Source of the DNA: Flavobacteriales bacterium | Lineage (GTDB): Bacteria > Bacteroidota > Bacteroidia > Flavobacteriales_D > Parvicellaceae | Assembly: GCA_025210295.1 (NCBI GenBank) | Contig: JAOASC010000047.1 | Location: forward strand, 62,001-126,000 | Direction of reading: 5' to 3' | Length of the DNA stretch: 64,000 nucleotides | In this document: positions 27,127 through 34,813 of the stretch, piece after piece | Numbering within the stretch: the stretch's first letter is position 1 | How the letters are laid out: each line of letters starts with the position of its first letter | Translations under genes and position numbers: made by a program | Notes under the pieces: generated by a model | Database searches by the model: none | What the model was told of the DNA's origin: nothing | What the model saw: the letters and a program-made list of their open reading frames with translations, nothing else

Positions 27127-28668
27127 TTATTTATTCATAAAATATTGATTCCTGCTGTATTCAGCATAATTCCATGATTTTAAACTCTGTGTTGAATTAT
27201 ATCTAATGTTGCTGATTCTATTATGAAAATATTCTGCAGGAGAAATTCTTTGTCTTCCTATGTATCGCTCCTTATTCCATAAAATTGGATCTAAATATCC
27301 CTGGTTTTGAGAAATACTAATGAGTGCATTATCCGACAACTGTACAAGATGTTTGTAATTAACATTTTCTTGTTTGACATATTTTAGGTTATAAACAGCG
27401 ATTACTCCATCCCAATTAACCATTCCCATCAAAACCAAACTAGTATAAACTGCCCAGCTATTATTAAGCATTAAATAGTATAACGACTTCTTGTTTTTTA
27501 TTTTTAAATACAAGAAAAAAAGTCCAACTATAGTTAATAATAAAAAGATGTAAACTCCTATCCTTTTATGGGTTAATCCGTATTCTGAAATATAGTTATG
27601 ATTACGAATAATTACAGATATAATCAATATTCCATTCTGAGCGATCCATGCATAAGCTAACTGTTTTAATCTCCTATTCTTTTTATAAAAATTTTGGTTT
27701 TTTCTAAAAACATACAGCATCACTAACATTGAAAGTAAAATACTTAAAATCAACAAATAAGTCCCCTCATGTATCATTTCAGTTAAGTTATGTGTTGATA
27801 CAATTGCTTTATTAAACCACACAAAAGTGACGTCTATACTATTTATGATCAACAGCAATAAATTAATTAAACTAAGCAACACAATAGCTGAAAATCGCTC
27901 ATTCTTTAATCCTAAAAATGGTATAGATGGGTATCCCATTCTCGTTTTTTGAACTCCCTCTTCTTTATAGGAATAAAGTACTGTCTTTTTTCTAGTTCTC
28001 TTACGAATAATATTTTCATCTTTTGCAACATCTTTATCCACAAAATACATCCGTTTTCCCTTTATTAATAATGTACTCGTTATAAAAAAGCCTATGATAA
28101 AAAATAGAAGACTTGGAATTGATAAGTTTTTAAAAAAGCCTGAAAAATGATCCAACAACCAATTTTCTACACTTGTTAAACCTGAATTAAAAATAGGATT
28201 AGCAATCCTAAAAATCACCATAAAAACACCTAAAACAAGTAAAGGAATAATGACCAACTTCAAAACTCTTTTGATTTTTGCTAGACTACTACTTGTGAAT
28301 CTTGCTCCATCTTTTGACTTTAACTTTGGAAGTTGAAAAACTGAAATAATAAACGTCATCAAGTTACTCCATAGATATCGCAACTTTTCATTTTGAGCAA
28401 AACCAACAAAAACAATTAAGCTGATTAATGCAGCAAGAATACTGACCGAGGAATTAAAAATAAACGTTGAGCATAAACTGAGCATCAAACCTATCATCGA
28501 CGCCCACATTTTTGGGTTCCACTTGGTAGCTCTAGTTATGAGGTTTCCCAGAACAATATAGCTACTAAAAAGAACTAAATTAAGTCCTAGCCCCTCCTCC
28601 CAAAATAAAAGATGAAATAGAACTGTTCCTACTCCAACTAATGCAATTTTTAAACGATTTTCTTTCAT
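27127..28668 (-). CDS. DUF4173 polytopic membrane protein
   Basis: 513 aa with about twelve hydrophobic segments. The C-terminal half matches DUF4173: YGLTHKRIGVYIFLLL (~370-385) and MVNWDGVIAVYNLKY (~432-446), followed by a soluble tail ending in a Tyr/Arg-rich stretch. Function unknown. Its promoter holds an ACTTTG-N5-CAAAGT palindrome (28689-28705) similar to one before the regulator operon upstream, which suggests control by the adjacent winged-helix protein. The radical SAM gene follows after 21 bases. Confidence 0.85.
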   Translation of the reverse strand: MKENRLKIALVGVGTVLFHLLFWEEGLGLNLVLFSSYIVLGNLITRATKWNPKMWASMIGLMLSLCSTFIFNSSVSILAALISLIVFVGFAQNEKLRYLWSNLMTFIISVFQLPKLKSKDGARFTSSSLAKIKRVLKLVIIPLLVLGVFMVIFRIANPIFNSGLTSVENWLLDHFSGFFKNLSIPSLLFFIIGFFITSTLLIKGKRMYFVDKDVAKDENIIRKRTRKKTVLYSYKEEGVQKTRMGYPSIPFLGLKNERFSAIVLLSLINLLLLIINSIDVTFVWFNKAIVSTHNLTEMIHEGTYLLILSILLSMLVMLYVFRKNQNFYKKNRRLKQLAYAWIAQNGILIISVIIRNHNYISEYGLTHKRIGVYIFLLLTIVGLFFLYLKIKNKKSLYYLMLNNSWAVYTSLVLMGMVNWDGVIAVYNLKYVKQENVNYKHLVQLSDNALISISQNQGYLDPILWNKERYIGRQRISPAEYFHNRISNIRYNSTQSLKSWNYAEYSRNQYFMNK

Positions 28669-28688
28669 TATTATAATTTTTAAAAAGT

Positions 28689-28705
28689 ACTTTGAATTAC
28701 AAAGT
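28689..28705. promoter_or_regulatory. Palindrome ACTTTG-N5-CAAAGT, candidate operator
   Basis: Perfect 6-base arms around AATTA, 20 bases before the DUF4173 start codon. On the minus strand the CTTTG arm could double as the end of a -7 box. The site at 29668-29684 has the same arms and spacing. Confidence 0.5.
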
Positions 28706-28725
28706 TTAAAGACAAAAAAATATAG

Positions 28726-29013
28726 CTACTTCATTTTCAAAAACTTTTCCAATGCTGCTAAATGGTTTTTAAAAGCTTGTTTCCCCAATTTGGTAGCTTG
28801 ATATGTTGTTTTGGGTTTCTTTCCCACAAACTCTTTTTTTATGGTTATGTATTCATTCTTTTCTAACGCTTTAATATGACTTGCTAAGTTTCCATCAGTT
28901 AACGATAATAACTCCTTTAAGGTATTAAAATCTACCCAGTCGTTAACCATCAGCACAGACATCACACCCAATCGAATTCGGCTTTCAAAATGTTTATTTA
29001 AACCTTGAATCAT
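28726..29013 (-). CDS. Winged-helix transcriptional regulator, 95 aa
   Basis: Small DNA-binding protein of the MarR/ArsR-like HTH_34 type: SRIRLGVMSVLMVNDWVDFNTLKELLSLTDGNLASHIKALEKNEYITIKKEFVGKKPKTTYQATKLGKQAF, covering recognition helix (residues ~38-52) and wing (~58-72). There is no sensor domain, so it probably acts with, or is controlled by, the membrane protein encoded 6 bases upstream. Related palindromes precede both that operon and the next operon downstream, consistent with autoregulation and control of the DUF4173 series. Confidence 0.85.
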   Translation of the reverse strand: MIQGLNKHFESRIRLGVMSVLMVNDWVDFNTLKELLSLTDGNLASHIKALEKNEYITIKKEFVGKKPKTTYQATKLGKQAFKNHLAALEKFLKMK

Positions 29014-29019
29014 GATTAA

Positions 29020-29658
29020 TTATTTTCTATCATATTTTAAATACATCAAAATTCCATAAATAATATGTAAAACACCAAATCCAAGTGCCCAAAATAATAT
29101 ACCATAACCAATAAACCACATATTTATCAACCCTAGCAAAATATTAAAGTAACCAATCTTTCCGATTTCAGAATGCGTCAAATGACTTGCATTAACACAA
29201 GCTAAACCATAGAAGATCAGGGTAACAGGAGCTACTAATGCTACTAGGTCATACCCAATTAAAAACAAACAAAATATTCCTCCAACAAATAAAGGGACTG
29301 CTAAATTGAGCAACATTTTTTTAGAGGCTTTATTCCACATCGTTTGTCCCTCTCTTTTTGCTTTACGATACGTAAAATAAAATCCAAAAAACAAAGCAGA
29401 AAACAGCACCCCTCCCCCAATTAATAGCAACTGGATAAAAATATCAACCCTTACATCTAATACAACTTGACTGTTAAAGTATCTAGCTCCAGAAACATAC
29501 TTTCCTCCGTAAAGCACCCAATATCCTAATATTGCTCCTATCAAAGCAGAAACTCCTGCCATAATACCAGACAATCCACTTAAAGACAAAAATCGTGTTG
29601 AACGATCCATGATTTGCTTAATCTCATTTAAATTTTCTAAATGTTTCTCTGTATTCAT
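29020..29658 (-). CDS. Membrane protein paired with winged-helix regulator, 212 aa
   Basis: Function unknown. A charged N-terminus (1-22) is followed by about six membrane segments (GIMAGVSALIGAILGYWVLY; IQLLLIGGGVLFSALFFGFYF; AVPLFVGGIFCLFLIGYDL; and others). It lies directly upstream of the winged-helix regulator gene on the same strand with a 6-base gap. This pairing recurs in Bacteroidota genomes, from memory; a signal-sensing role is inference. The palindrome 29668-29684 lies 10 bases before its start codon. Confidence 0.6.
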   Translation of the reverse strand: MNTEKHLENLNEIKQIMDRSTRFLSLSGLSGIMAGVSALIGAILGYWVLYGGKYVSGARYFNSQVVLDVRVDIFIQLLLIGGGVLFSALFFGFYFTYRKAKREGQTMWNKASKKMLLNLAVPLFVGGIFCLFLIGYDLVALVAPVTLIFYGLACVNASHLTHSEIGKIGYFNILLGLINMWFIGYGILFWALGFGVLHIIYGILMYLKYDRK

Positions 29659-29667
29659 TTTAAAAGT

Positions 29668-29684
29668 GCTTTGAGATTCAAAGT
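29668..29684. promoter_or_regulatory. Palindrome GCTTTG-N5-CAAAGT, candidate operator
   Basis: Arms match in 5 of 6 positions around AGATT and lie 10 bases before the start of the membrane protein/regulator operon. Same arms and spacing as the site at 28689-28705. Confidence 0.45.
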
Positions 29685-29913
29685 AACATCAAAAAAAAGA
29701 GTCCTCAAAATATTTTTGACTTAATTTTCCTAAAAGTTGTTAAACAATGGCATCATACATCAACGATTACACTCAAATTCTAAATGCAGATATTAACTCA
29801 ATGTTAAATCGTTTATAACTCCTTGCAATTATTAACAAATAAAAGCCATATTAACGCTATTTTTTTGCATTTTTGTTAGCAATAATTAAAAATTCATCGC
29901 ATAGAATATACTC

Positions 29914-30981
29914 ATGAAAAAAGTACACAACTTTAGTGCAGGGCCATGTATCTTAGCCCCTACAGTTTTCGAACAAGCTTCACAAGCTGTTATTAATTAC
30001 AACAACACTGGATTATCTCTAATTGAAATGTCACACAGGAGTCCAGAATTTGTTGAGATAATGGAAGAAGCAAGAAGTCTGGTTAAAGAAATTTTGAATG
30101 TACCAGCTGGTTATACTGTACTTTTTCTACAAGGTGGAGCTAGTTTAGGATTCTTAGAAATAGCTTACAACATGATGAGAACTCATAAAAGAGGTGGTTA
30201 CATCACTACTGGTGCTTGGGCTAAAAAAGCATGTAAAGAAGCTAATTTTATGGGAGAAGGTGTAGTCGTTGCATCCTCAGATGATCAAAACAATAACTAT
30301 ATTCCAAAAGGATATACTATTCCTACTGATTTAGATTATTTACACTACACTTCAAACAACACCATTTTTGGAACACAGTTTAAAGCTATACCAGAAACAA
30401 CTCTTCCTTTAGTTTGTGATATGAGTTCTGATATCTTTTCTAAACCGATCGATGTTTCAAAGTTTGATATTATTTACGCTGGTGCTCAAAAAAACTTAGG
30501 TCCAGCAGGTGCTACGTTATTTATTGTAAAAGACAGCATTTTAGGACAATCAAGTGTAGAAATTCCAACAATGTTGGATTTAAAAACACATGCGGATAAA
30601 GACTCTATGTTTAATACTCCTCCGGTGTTTTCTATTTATGCTTCTATGTTAACCTTAAGATGGATTAAAAGCTTAGGAGGATTGACTGAAGTTGAAAAAC
30701 TAAATAACGCTAAAGCGGAATTACTTTATAATGAAATAGACCGTAACCCTTTATTTGAAGGAACGGCGGCAAAAGAAGATAGAAGCTACATGAATGTTAC
30801 ATTTGTACTTACAGATGAAACTAAAAAAGAAGCTTTTGATCAACTTTGGAACGAAGCCAACATTAGTGGAATAAAAGGACACCGTTCTGTTGGTGGCTAC
30901 AGAGCTTCTATATACAATGCTATGCCTATTGAAAGTGTACAAGCATTGGTTGATGTAATGCAAGCTTTAGAAAGTAAATAA
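29914..30981 (+). CDS. serC: Phosphoserine aminotransferase
   Basis: PLP-dependent class V aminotransferase of serine (and pyridoxine) synthesis, 355 aa. It starts with the family signature HNFSAGPCILAP; GGASLGFLEIAYN forms the phosphate cup and YAGAQKNLGPAG holds the PLP Lys193. RSVGGYRASIYNAMP at the C-terminus is also conserved. serA follows on the same strand, so the first two steps of the phosphorylated serine pathway are adjacent; a palindromic repeat lies between them and serB is not in the window. Confidence 0.97.
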   Translation: MKKVHNFSAGPCILAPTVFEQASQAVINYNNTGLSLIEMSHRSPEFVEIMEEARSLVKEILNVPAGYTVLFLQGGASLGFLEIAYNMMRTHKRGGYITTGAWAKKACKEANFMGEGVVVASSDDQNNNYIPKGYTIPTDLDYLHYTSNNTIFGTQFKAIPETTLPLVCDMSSDIFSKPIDVSKFDIIYAGAQKNLGPAGATLFIVKDSILGQSSVEIPTMLDLKTHADKDSMFNTPPVFSIYASMLTLRWIKSLGGLTEVEKLNNAKAELLYNEIDRNPLFEGTAAKEDRSYMNVTFVLTDETKKEAFDQLWNEANISGIKGHRSVGGYRASIYNAMPIESVQALVDVMQALESK

Positions 30982-31094
30982 TTAAGGCATACGAGCAGGT
31001 CATCCACGATATCTTTTGGTCAGTTCGAGTGTTTTTATTTTCATGAAAATAAAAATGTATCGAGAACCCAAAAGGATGTTGATCCTCCCCTTAA
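30982..31094. repeat. 113-bp imperfect palindromic element (REP/MITE-like) between serC and serA
   Basis: Begins with TTAAGG right after the serC stop and ends with CCTTAA. Nested matching blocks pair inward: CTTTTGG with CCAAAAG, and a perfect 24-bp palindrome at 31032-31055 centred on CATG. The outer arms have small bulges. It has no coding capacity. It could be a dispersed extragenic palindrome or an RNA hairpin that attenuates or protects the serC-serA message. Confidence 0.7.
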
Positions 31095-31192
31095 CGCCAA
31101 CTAAATAAGAAAATTAGAAGATTCAAGACTAACATTTGAATCAAAAAAATAAAACCATTGTACAAACAACATTGTACGCAATACAAAAAAAA

Positions 31193-32149
31193 ATGAAAGT
31201 TTTAGCCAATGATGGTATTGCTCAATCAGGGCAAGTAAAATTAGAGGAAAACGGCTTTACAGTAGTAACTGAAACTGTCGCTCAAGAAAATTTAATCAAC
31301 GAAATCAACGAAAAGAAATATGAAGTACTCTTAGTTAGAAGTGCTACTAAAGTTCGACAAGACATTATTGACAACTGTCCGTCTTTAAAAATGATTGGAC
31401 GTGGTGGAGTTGGAATGGACAATATTGATGTCGCTTATGCTCGTGAAAAAGGAATTAATGTTTTTAATACTCCTGCTTCATCTTCTTTAGCTGTAGCAGA
31501 ATTAGTTACTGCTCAATTATTTTCTTTAGCTCGTTCTGTTTACGATGCTGAACGTCAAATGCCTGTGAATGGGAAAGACAATTTCAAAGGGTTAAAAAAA
31601 CAATACGGTAAAGGAATTGAGTTAAGAGGTAAAACTCTAGGTATAATTGGATTTGGTCGTATAGGTCAATATACTGCAAAATATGCTTTAGGACTAGGAA
31701 TGAATGTCGTGGCATACGATCCATTTATGGATAAAGCTAGTATTCCAGTTAATGTTGCTGATCAAACTGTCAATATTGAAATCACAACAAGTTCTCTAGA
31801 TAATTTATTGGCTAGTGCTGACTTTATTTCATTGCATGTACCTATGCCAGCTGATGGTAAAGCCTTAATCTCTACTGCTGAATTTGAAAAAATGAAAGAT
31901 GGTGTTAGAATTGTAAACGCTGCTCGTGGTGGGGTAATAGATGAAGACGCTTTAATTAAAGCCTTAGAAAGTGGTAAAGTGAATAGTGTTGCCCTTGATG
32001 TATTTGTTAACGAACCTACTCCTAGAGAAGATTTATTGAGCAATAAAAAAATAGCATTAACTCCTCATATTGGTGCTGCTACTGTTGAAGCCCAAGATAG
32101 AATTGGAACTGAATTAGCAGATAATATCATTAATTTTTACAATAAATAA
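31193..32149 (+). CDS. serA: D-3-phosphoglycerate dehydrogenase, short form
   Basis: NAD-dependent oxidation of 3-phosphoglycerate, the first step of serine synthesis. I chose ATG 31193 because MKVLANDGIAQSGQ is the usual N-terminus of Bacteroidota SerA; a TTG at 31136 would add 19 unrelated residues. Motifs: GRGGVGMDNID, NAD-binding GFGRIGQYTA, NAARGGVIDEDAL with the catalytic Arg and Asp/Glu, and PHIGAATVEAQDR with the catalytic His. At 318 aa it lacks the C-terminal ACT domain, so serine feedback through ACT is not expected. Confidence 0.93.
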   Translation: MKVLANDGIAQSGQVKLEENGFTVVTETVAQENLINEINEKKYEVLLVRSATKVRQDIIDNCPSLKMIGRGGVGMDNIDVAYAREKGINVFNTPASSSLAVAELVTAQLFSLARSVYDAERQMPVNGKDNFKGLKKQYGKGIELRGKTLGIIGFGRIGQYTAKYALGLGMNVVAYDPFMDKASIPVNVADQTVNIEITTSSLDNLLASADFISLHVPMPADGKALISTAEFEKMKDGVRIVNAARGGVIDEDALIKALESGKVNSVALDVFVNEPTPREDLLSNKKIALTPHIGAATVEAQDRIGTELADNIINFYNK

Positions 32150-32150
32150 G

Positions 32151-32549
32151 ATGAACAGCGATATGATTGATCAAGACTTTGTAAACTTTGAAGATCCTAA
32201 TTTCAGACCTTGGGGAATGGAATTAAAAACATTTTGTATGTTAATGCACTTAGCTCAGCTTGCATCTGTAATTATTCCATTGGGAGGTTTTGTACTTCCT
32301 ATCATCATGTGGGCTACCAATAAAGATCAGAGCCCAACTGTTGATCAACACGGAAAAAACATTTTAAACTGGATCATTACTTCAGTTATTGTTGTTGCAA
32401 TCTGCTTTGCTTTAACATTCGTTTTCATAGGACCATTTTTATTAATGGCTTTTGGTTTGGCATCACTAATTTTTATCATTATGGCTGCCGTTAAAGCAAA
32501 CGAAGGTATCATCTATGATTACCCTTTTTCTCTTCAATTGATTAAGTAA
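32151..32549 (+). CDS. DUF4870 (Tic20-like) membrane protein
   Basis: 132 aa with about three to four membrane segments. DUF4870 pattern: MLMHLAQLASVIIPLGGFVLPIIMWATNKDQSPTVDQHGKNILNW, then a C-terminal hairpin and AVKANEGIIYDYPFSLQLIK. Function unknown. It begins one base after the serA stop and is followed after 2 bases by a related smaller protein, so all may be on one transcript. Confidence 0.88.
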   Translation: MNSDMIDQDFVNFEDPNFRPWGMELKTFCMLMHLAQLASVIIPLGGFVLPIIMWATNKDQSPTVDQHGKNILNWIITSVIVVAICFALTFVFIGPFLLMAFGLASLIFIIMAAVKANEGIIYDYPFSLQLIK

Positions 32550-32551
32550 AA

Positions 32552-32959
32552 ATGAATGACATAACCTATTGTAAGATAATGGCGTACGCATTAATGTGTA
32601 CGCCATTTATACAATTAGTGATTCTTTTTATTCCTATTCCTTTTCTAATAATAATTGCCGTCATTATAGGAGGATTTTTACCTACTCTAATGTGGTTAAG
32701 AAAAAGAAACAAGGCGCTCTTAATCAATATTATTGGAAAGCAACACCTCAATTATAACCTTACTTCTCTCCTACTTATTGCTATTGAATTAACTGTTTTA
32801 AACTATTCTCCTGATGGAGCTTTATATAAAATCATAATCGGGTTAATTAACTTCTATCAACTCATAGGTTTCTTTGTAATATGGGCTTCCACCGATGAAA
32901 TTAGCCAACAAAAAACAAGCGCCATCTTACCTAAACTATCGATTAGATTTATCAGCTAA
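32552..32959 (+). CDS. Diverged DUF4870-like membrane protein, 135 aa
   Basis: Four membrane segments in the same order as its upstream neighbour. The middle part (GGFLPTLMWLRKRNKALLINIIGKQHLNYNLTS) aligns with the neighbour's GGFVLPIIMWATNKDQSPTVDQHGKNILNW: the aliphatic-Pro-MW stretch and the GKxxLN residues are kept. I read it as a tandem duplicate that has diverged. The 2-base gap to the upstream gene suggests coupled translation. Confidence 0.6.
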   Translation: MNDITYCKIMAYALMCTPFIQLVILFIPIPFLIIIAVIIGGFLPTLMWLRKRNKALLINIIGKQHLNYNLTSLLLIAIELTVLNYSPDGALYKIIIGLINFYQLIGFFVIWASTDEISQQKTSAILPKLSIRFIS

Positions 32960-32973
32960 TAAAATTGTTCATT

Positions 32974-33567
32974 TTATAATTGCTCCACAATAGCTTTAGA
33001 TAAAGGTTTTACATTACTCATAAAAACGTCTAATAACTTCCCTTCTTCATCAACCAAATATTTTTGAAAATTCCATTTTACTTTACTAGATTTTACTCCA
33101 TTTTTTTCCCCTGAAGTTAACCAAGTATATAGAGGGTGCTGATGGTCTCCCTTTACATCAATTTTCTCAGTCATTAAGAAATCAACTCCATAGTTTTTTT
33201 GACAAAATGATTCTATTTCGTTAGCATTACCTGGTTCTTGCCCTCCAAATTGATTACAAGGCACACCAATGATGACTAGCTTGTCTTGATGTAGTTCGTG
33301 TAATTTTTGTAAATCAGCATATTGGGGAGTATAACCACATTTTGAAGCTACATTTACAAAAAGAATTTTCTTCCCTTTAAATTTAGATAATTGAATTGCT
33401 TCACCTGCTAAGCTGTTTATCTTTATTGCATATAAATCTTCAATCCCATCGTTAATTTCTGCTTTAGCTTGAGTTTTTTCAACTTTAAACTCGTTAGCGT
33501 TGATAGCCGATGTACAAGCTAAAAATACTGTACTGGCCATAAGTAATAAGGCTACTTTCTTTTTCAT
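32974..33567 (-). CDS. Glutathione peroxidase-family lipoprotein
   Basis: Thiol peroxidase of the GPx family, 197 aa. The signal has a lipobox VFLAC (Cys18), so the enzyme is probably periplasmic and membrane anchored. Catalytic parts: NVASKCGYTPQY (peroxidatic Cys77), GVPCNQFGGQEPG (Gln) and KWNFQKYLV (Trp, Asn). A Cys in the FCQKNYG helix region may act as resolving Cys. It reduces hydroperoxides, most likely with thioredoxin-like donors as in other bacteria. Single gene converging on the DUF4870 pair. Confidence 0.93.
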   Translation of the reverse strand: MKKKVALLLMASTVFLACTSAINANEFKVEKTQAKAEINDGIEDLYAIKINSLAGEAIQLSKFKGKKILFVNVASKCGYTPQYADLQKLHELHQDKLVIIGVPCNQFGGQEPGNANEIESFCQKNYGVDFLMTEKIDVKGDHQHPLYTWLTSGEKNGVKSSKVKWNFQKYLVDEEGKLLDVFMSNVKPLSKAIVEQL

Positions 33568-33676
33568 TTTTTGTTTTTTATTTGATGCCTAAATTAATAA
33601 GCAAAAGTTAATATTATGAATAATCTATGCTTGGTTGTTGTGATAAAATTAATTCATTCTAACCAAAGCGAATCAC

Positions 33677-34294
33677 TCATTTTAAATAATTCATCAATTC
33701 TTGCTGTTTCTCTACTTTTTTAAATGCTCCCCCAAAAAAAACTGTAGTAGTCGAAGAAGTATCATCCTTTATTCCTCTCATAGATACACATAAATGCTTG
33801 GCATCAACAATTACAGCGACATCTTCAGTTTCTAATAAACACTGTAAATCATAACCTATTTGTTGGGTTAACCGCTCTTGAACCTGAGGCCTTGCCGCAA
33901 AATATCTTACAATACGATTAAGCTTTGATAGACCTATAACTTTATTATTAGGTATATAAGCAACATGGGCTTTCCCTATAATTGGAACAAAATGATGCTC
34001 ACAATTGGAATAAAAAGTAATATCTTTTTCTAAGAGTATCTGTTGGTAATCGTACTTATTTTCAAACAACTTAACTACCGGTTTGTTTTTACTAACTAAG
34101 CCTGAAAAAATTTCTTCAACATACATTTTAGCTACTCTTTGAGGTGTTTCTTTTAACGAATCATCAGTTAGATCTAATCCCAAGGCATCCATTATTTCAG
34201 CAAAATGATAGGCGATTCTTTCCTTTTTCAATTTATCGTCTACAGCTATAGTAGCTTTATTGACAGGGGTTTCTACTTTATTCATATTTCTCAT
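33677..34294 (-). CDS. folE: GTP cyclohydrolase I
   Basis: Converts GTP to 7,8-dihydroneopterin triphosphate, the entry to folate and pterins. 205 aa. Motifs: TPQRVAKMYVEEIFSGL, SNCEHHFVPIIGKAHVAYIPNNKVIGLSKLNRIV (zinc Cys and His, substrate His) and KHLCVSMRGIKDDTS with the second zinc Cys. The start codon directly follows the stop of the PTPS/QueD gene, so the two are translated together. Together they can supply tetrahydropterins, which suits the divergent photolyase operon. Confidence 0.96.
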   Translation of the reverse strand: MRNMNKVETPVNKATIAVDDKLKKERIAYHFAEIMDALGLDLTDDSLKETPQRVAKMYVEEIFSGLVSKNKPVVKLFENKYDYQQILLEKDITFYSNCEHHFVPIIGKAHVAYIPNNKVIGLSKLNRIVRYFAARPQVQERLTQQIGYDLQCLLETEDVAVIVDAKHLCVSMRGIKDDTSSTTTVFFGGAFKKVEKQQELMNYLK

Positions 34295-34714
34295 TTATTT
34301 AGAAGCTGGAAACTCTACAAAGTTTTTAGACGTCTCATACAGCCTGATTTGTATTTCTAATTTTGAATCTATTTCCTTTCTTAAAAGGTCATAAATTACT
34401 CTCGCTATATTTTCTGCTGTCGGATTTAAATATTGAAAATAACTAACTTGTTTGTTCAAATTTTTATGATCAAATTCTTCTAGTACGTACTTTTTAATCA
34501 AATTGGACAGCAATTTAGCATCCATAACATAACCTGTTTGAACATCGATTTCTCCAGTAACTTTTACCACTAATTCATAATTGTGCCCGTGGTAATAAAG
34601 GTTATTACACTTCCCAAATACCTTTTCATTTTGATCGCTTGACCAATTTGAATTATGTAAGCGATGTGCTGCATTGAAATGCTCTACTCTATAAATTGAT
34701 GCTATGTTTTTCAT
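34295..34714 (-). CDS. queD: 6-pyruvoyl-tetrahydropterin synthase / 6-carboxytetrahydropterin synthase (QueD)
   Basis: Zinc lyase of the PTPS fold, 139 aa. Motifs: HFNAAHRL (zinc His), FGKCNNLYYHGHNYEL (catalytic Cys and two zinc His) and RLYETSKNFVEF (pterin-binding Glu). Its substrate is dihydroneopterin triphosphate, the FolE product; it may feed queuosine or a reduced pterin such as a biopterin. The neighbouring folE and the divergent flavoprotein operon favour a pterin cofactor role, but no other queuosine gene is here to decide. First gene of the folE unit, with a mirrored promoter element just before its ATG. Confidence 0.92.
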   Translation of the reverse strand: MKNIASIYRVEHFNAAHRLHNSNWSSDQNEKVFGKCNNLYYHGHNYELVVKVTGEIDVQTGYVMDAKLLSNLIKKYVLEEFDHKNLNKQVSYFQYLNPTAENIARVIYDLLRKEIDSKLEIQIRLYETSKNFVEFPASK

Positions 34715-34749
34715 GTTTTGTTTAAACTTTTATATCGCAAATTAAACAA
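34715..34749 (-). promoter_or_regulatory. Mirrored bipartite promoter element, pterin-gene side
   Basis: On the minus strand: TTGTTTAAT, 14 bases, TTTAAACAAAAC, ending right before the queD ATG. The same element with the same 14-base gap runs the other way at 34772-34806. The preceding TAATATTG differs from the -7 consensus at one position. Confidence 0.65.
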
Positions 34750-34766
34750 TATTAATCTTTTTACAC

Positions 34767-34806
34767 TATATTTGTTTAATCTTTTTAACATTTTTTTAAA
34801 CAAAAC
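34767..34806 (+). promoter_or_regulatory. Promoter and mirrored bipartite element, photolyase-operon side
   Basis: TATATTTG (34767-34774) is a -7 box. Its TTG begins the element TTGTTTAAT, 14 bases, TTTAAACAAAAC (34772-34806), ending 7 bases before the SDR ATG. The arms TTTGTTTAA and TTAAACAAA are exact inverted repeats. A 12-base direct repeat TTAATCTTTTTA also occurs at 34752 and 34776. Confidence 0.65.
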
Positions 34807-34813
34807 TAAAATT

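Noticed and set aside
29734..29750. Copy of the TTGTTTAA element near 29740
   Set aside because: Only one short arm is present, without the 14-base-spaced second arm, and it is not near a start codon.
31136..31192. TTG start for serA
   Set aside because: It adds 19 residues rich in Lys/Gln/Asn; MKVLANDGI at 31193 is the conserved start.
34718..34813. Earlier in-frame start for the SDR gene
   Set aside because: It would translate the promoter, including the -7 box and the mirrored element, and gives an N-terminus unlike SDR proteins; ATG 34814 starts right at the Rossmann strand.
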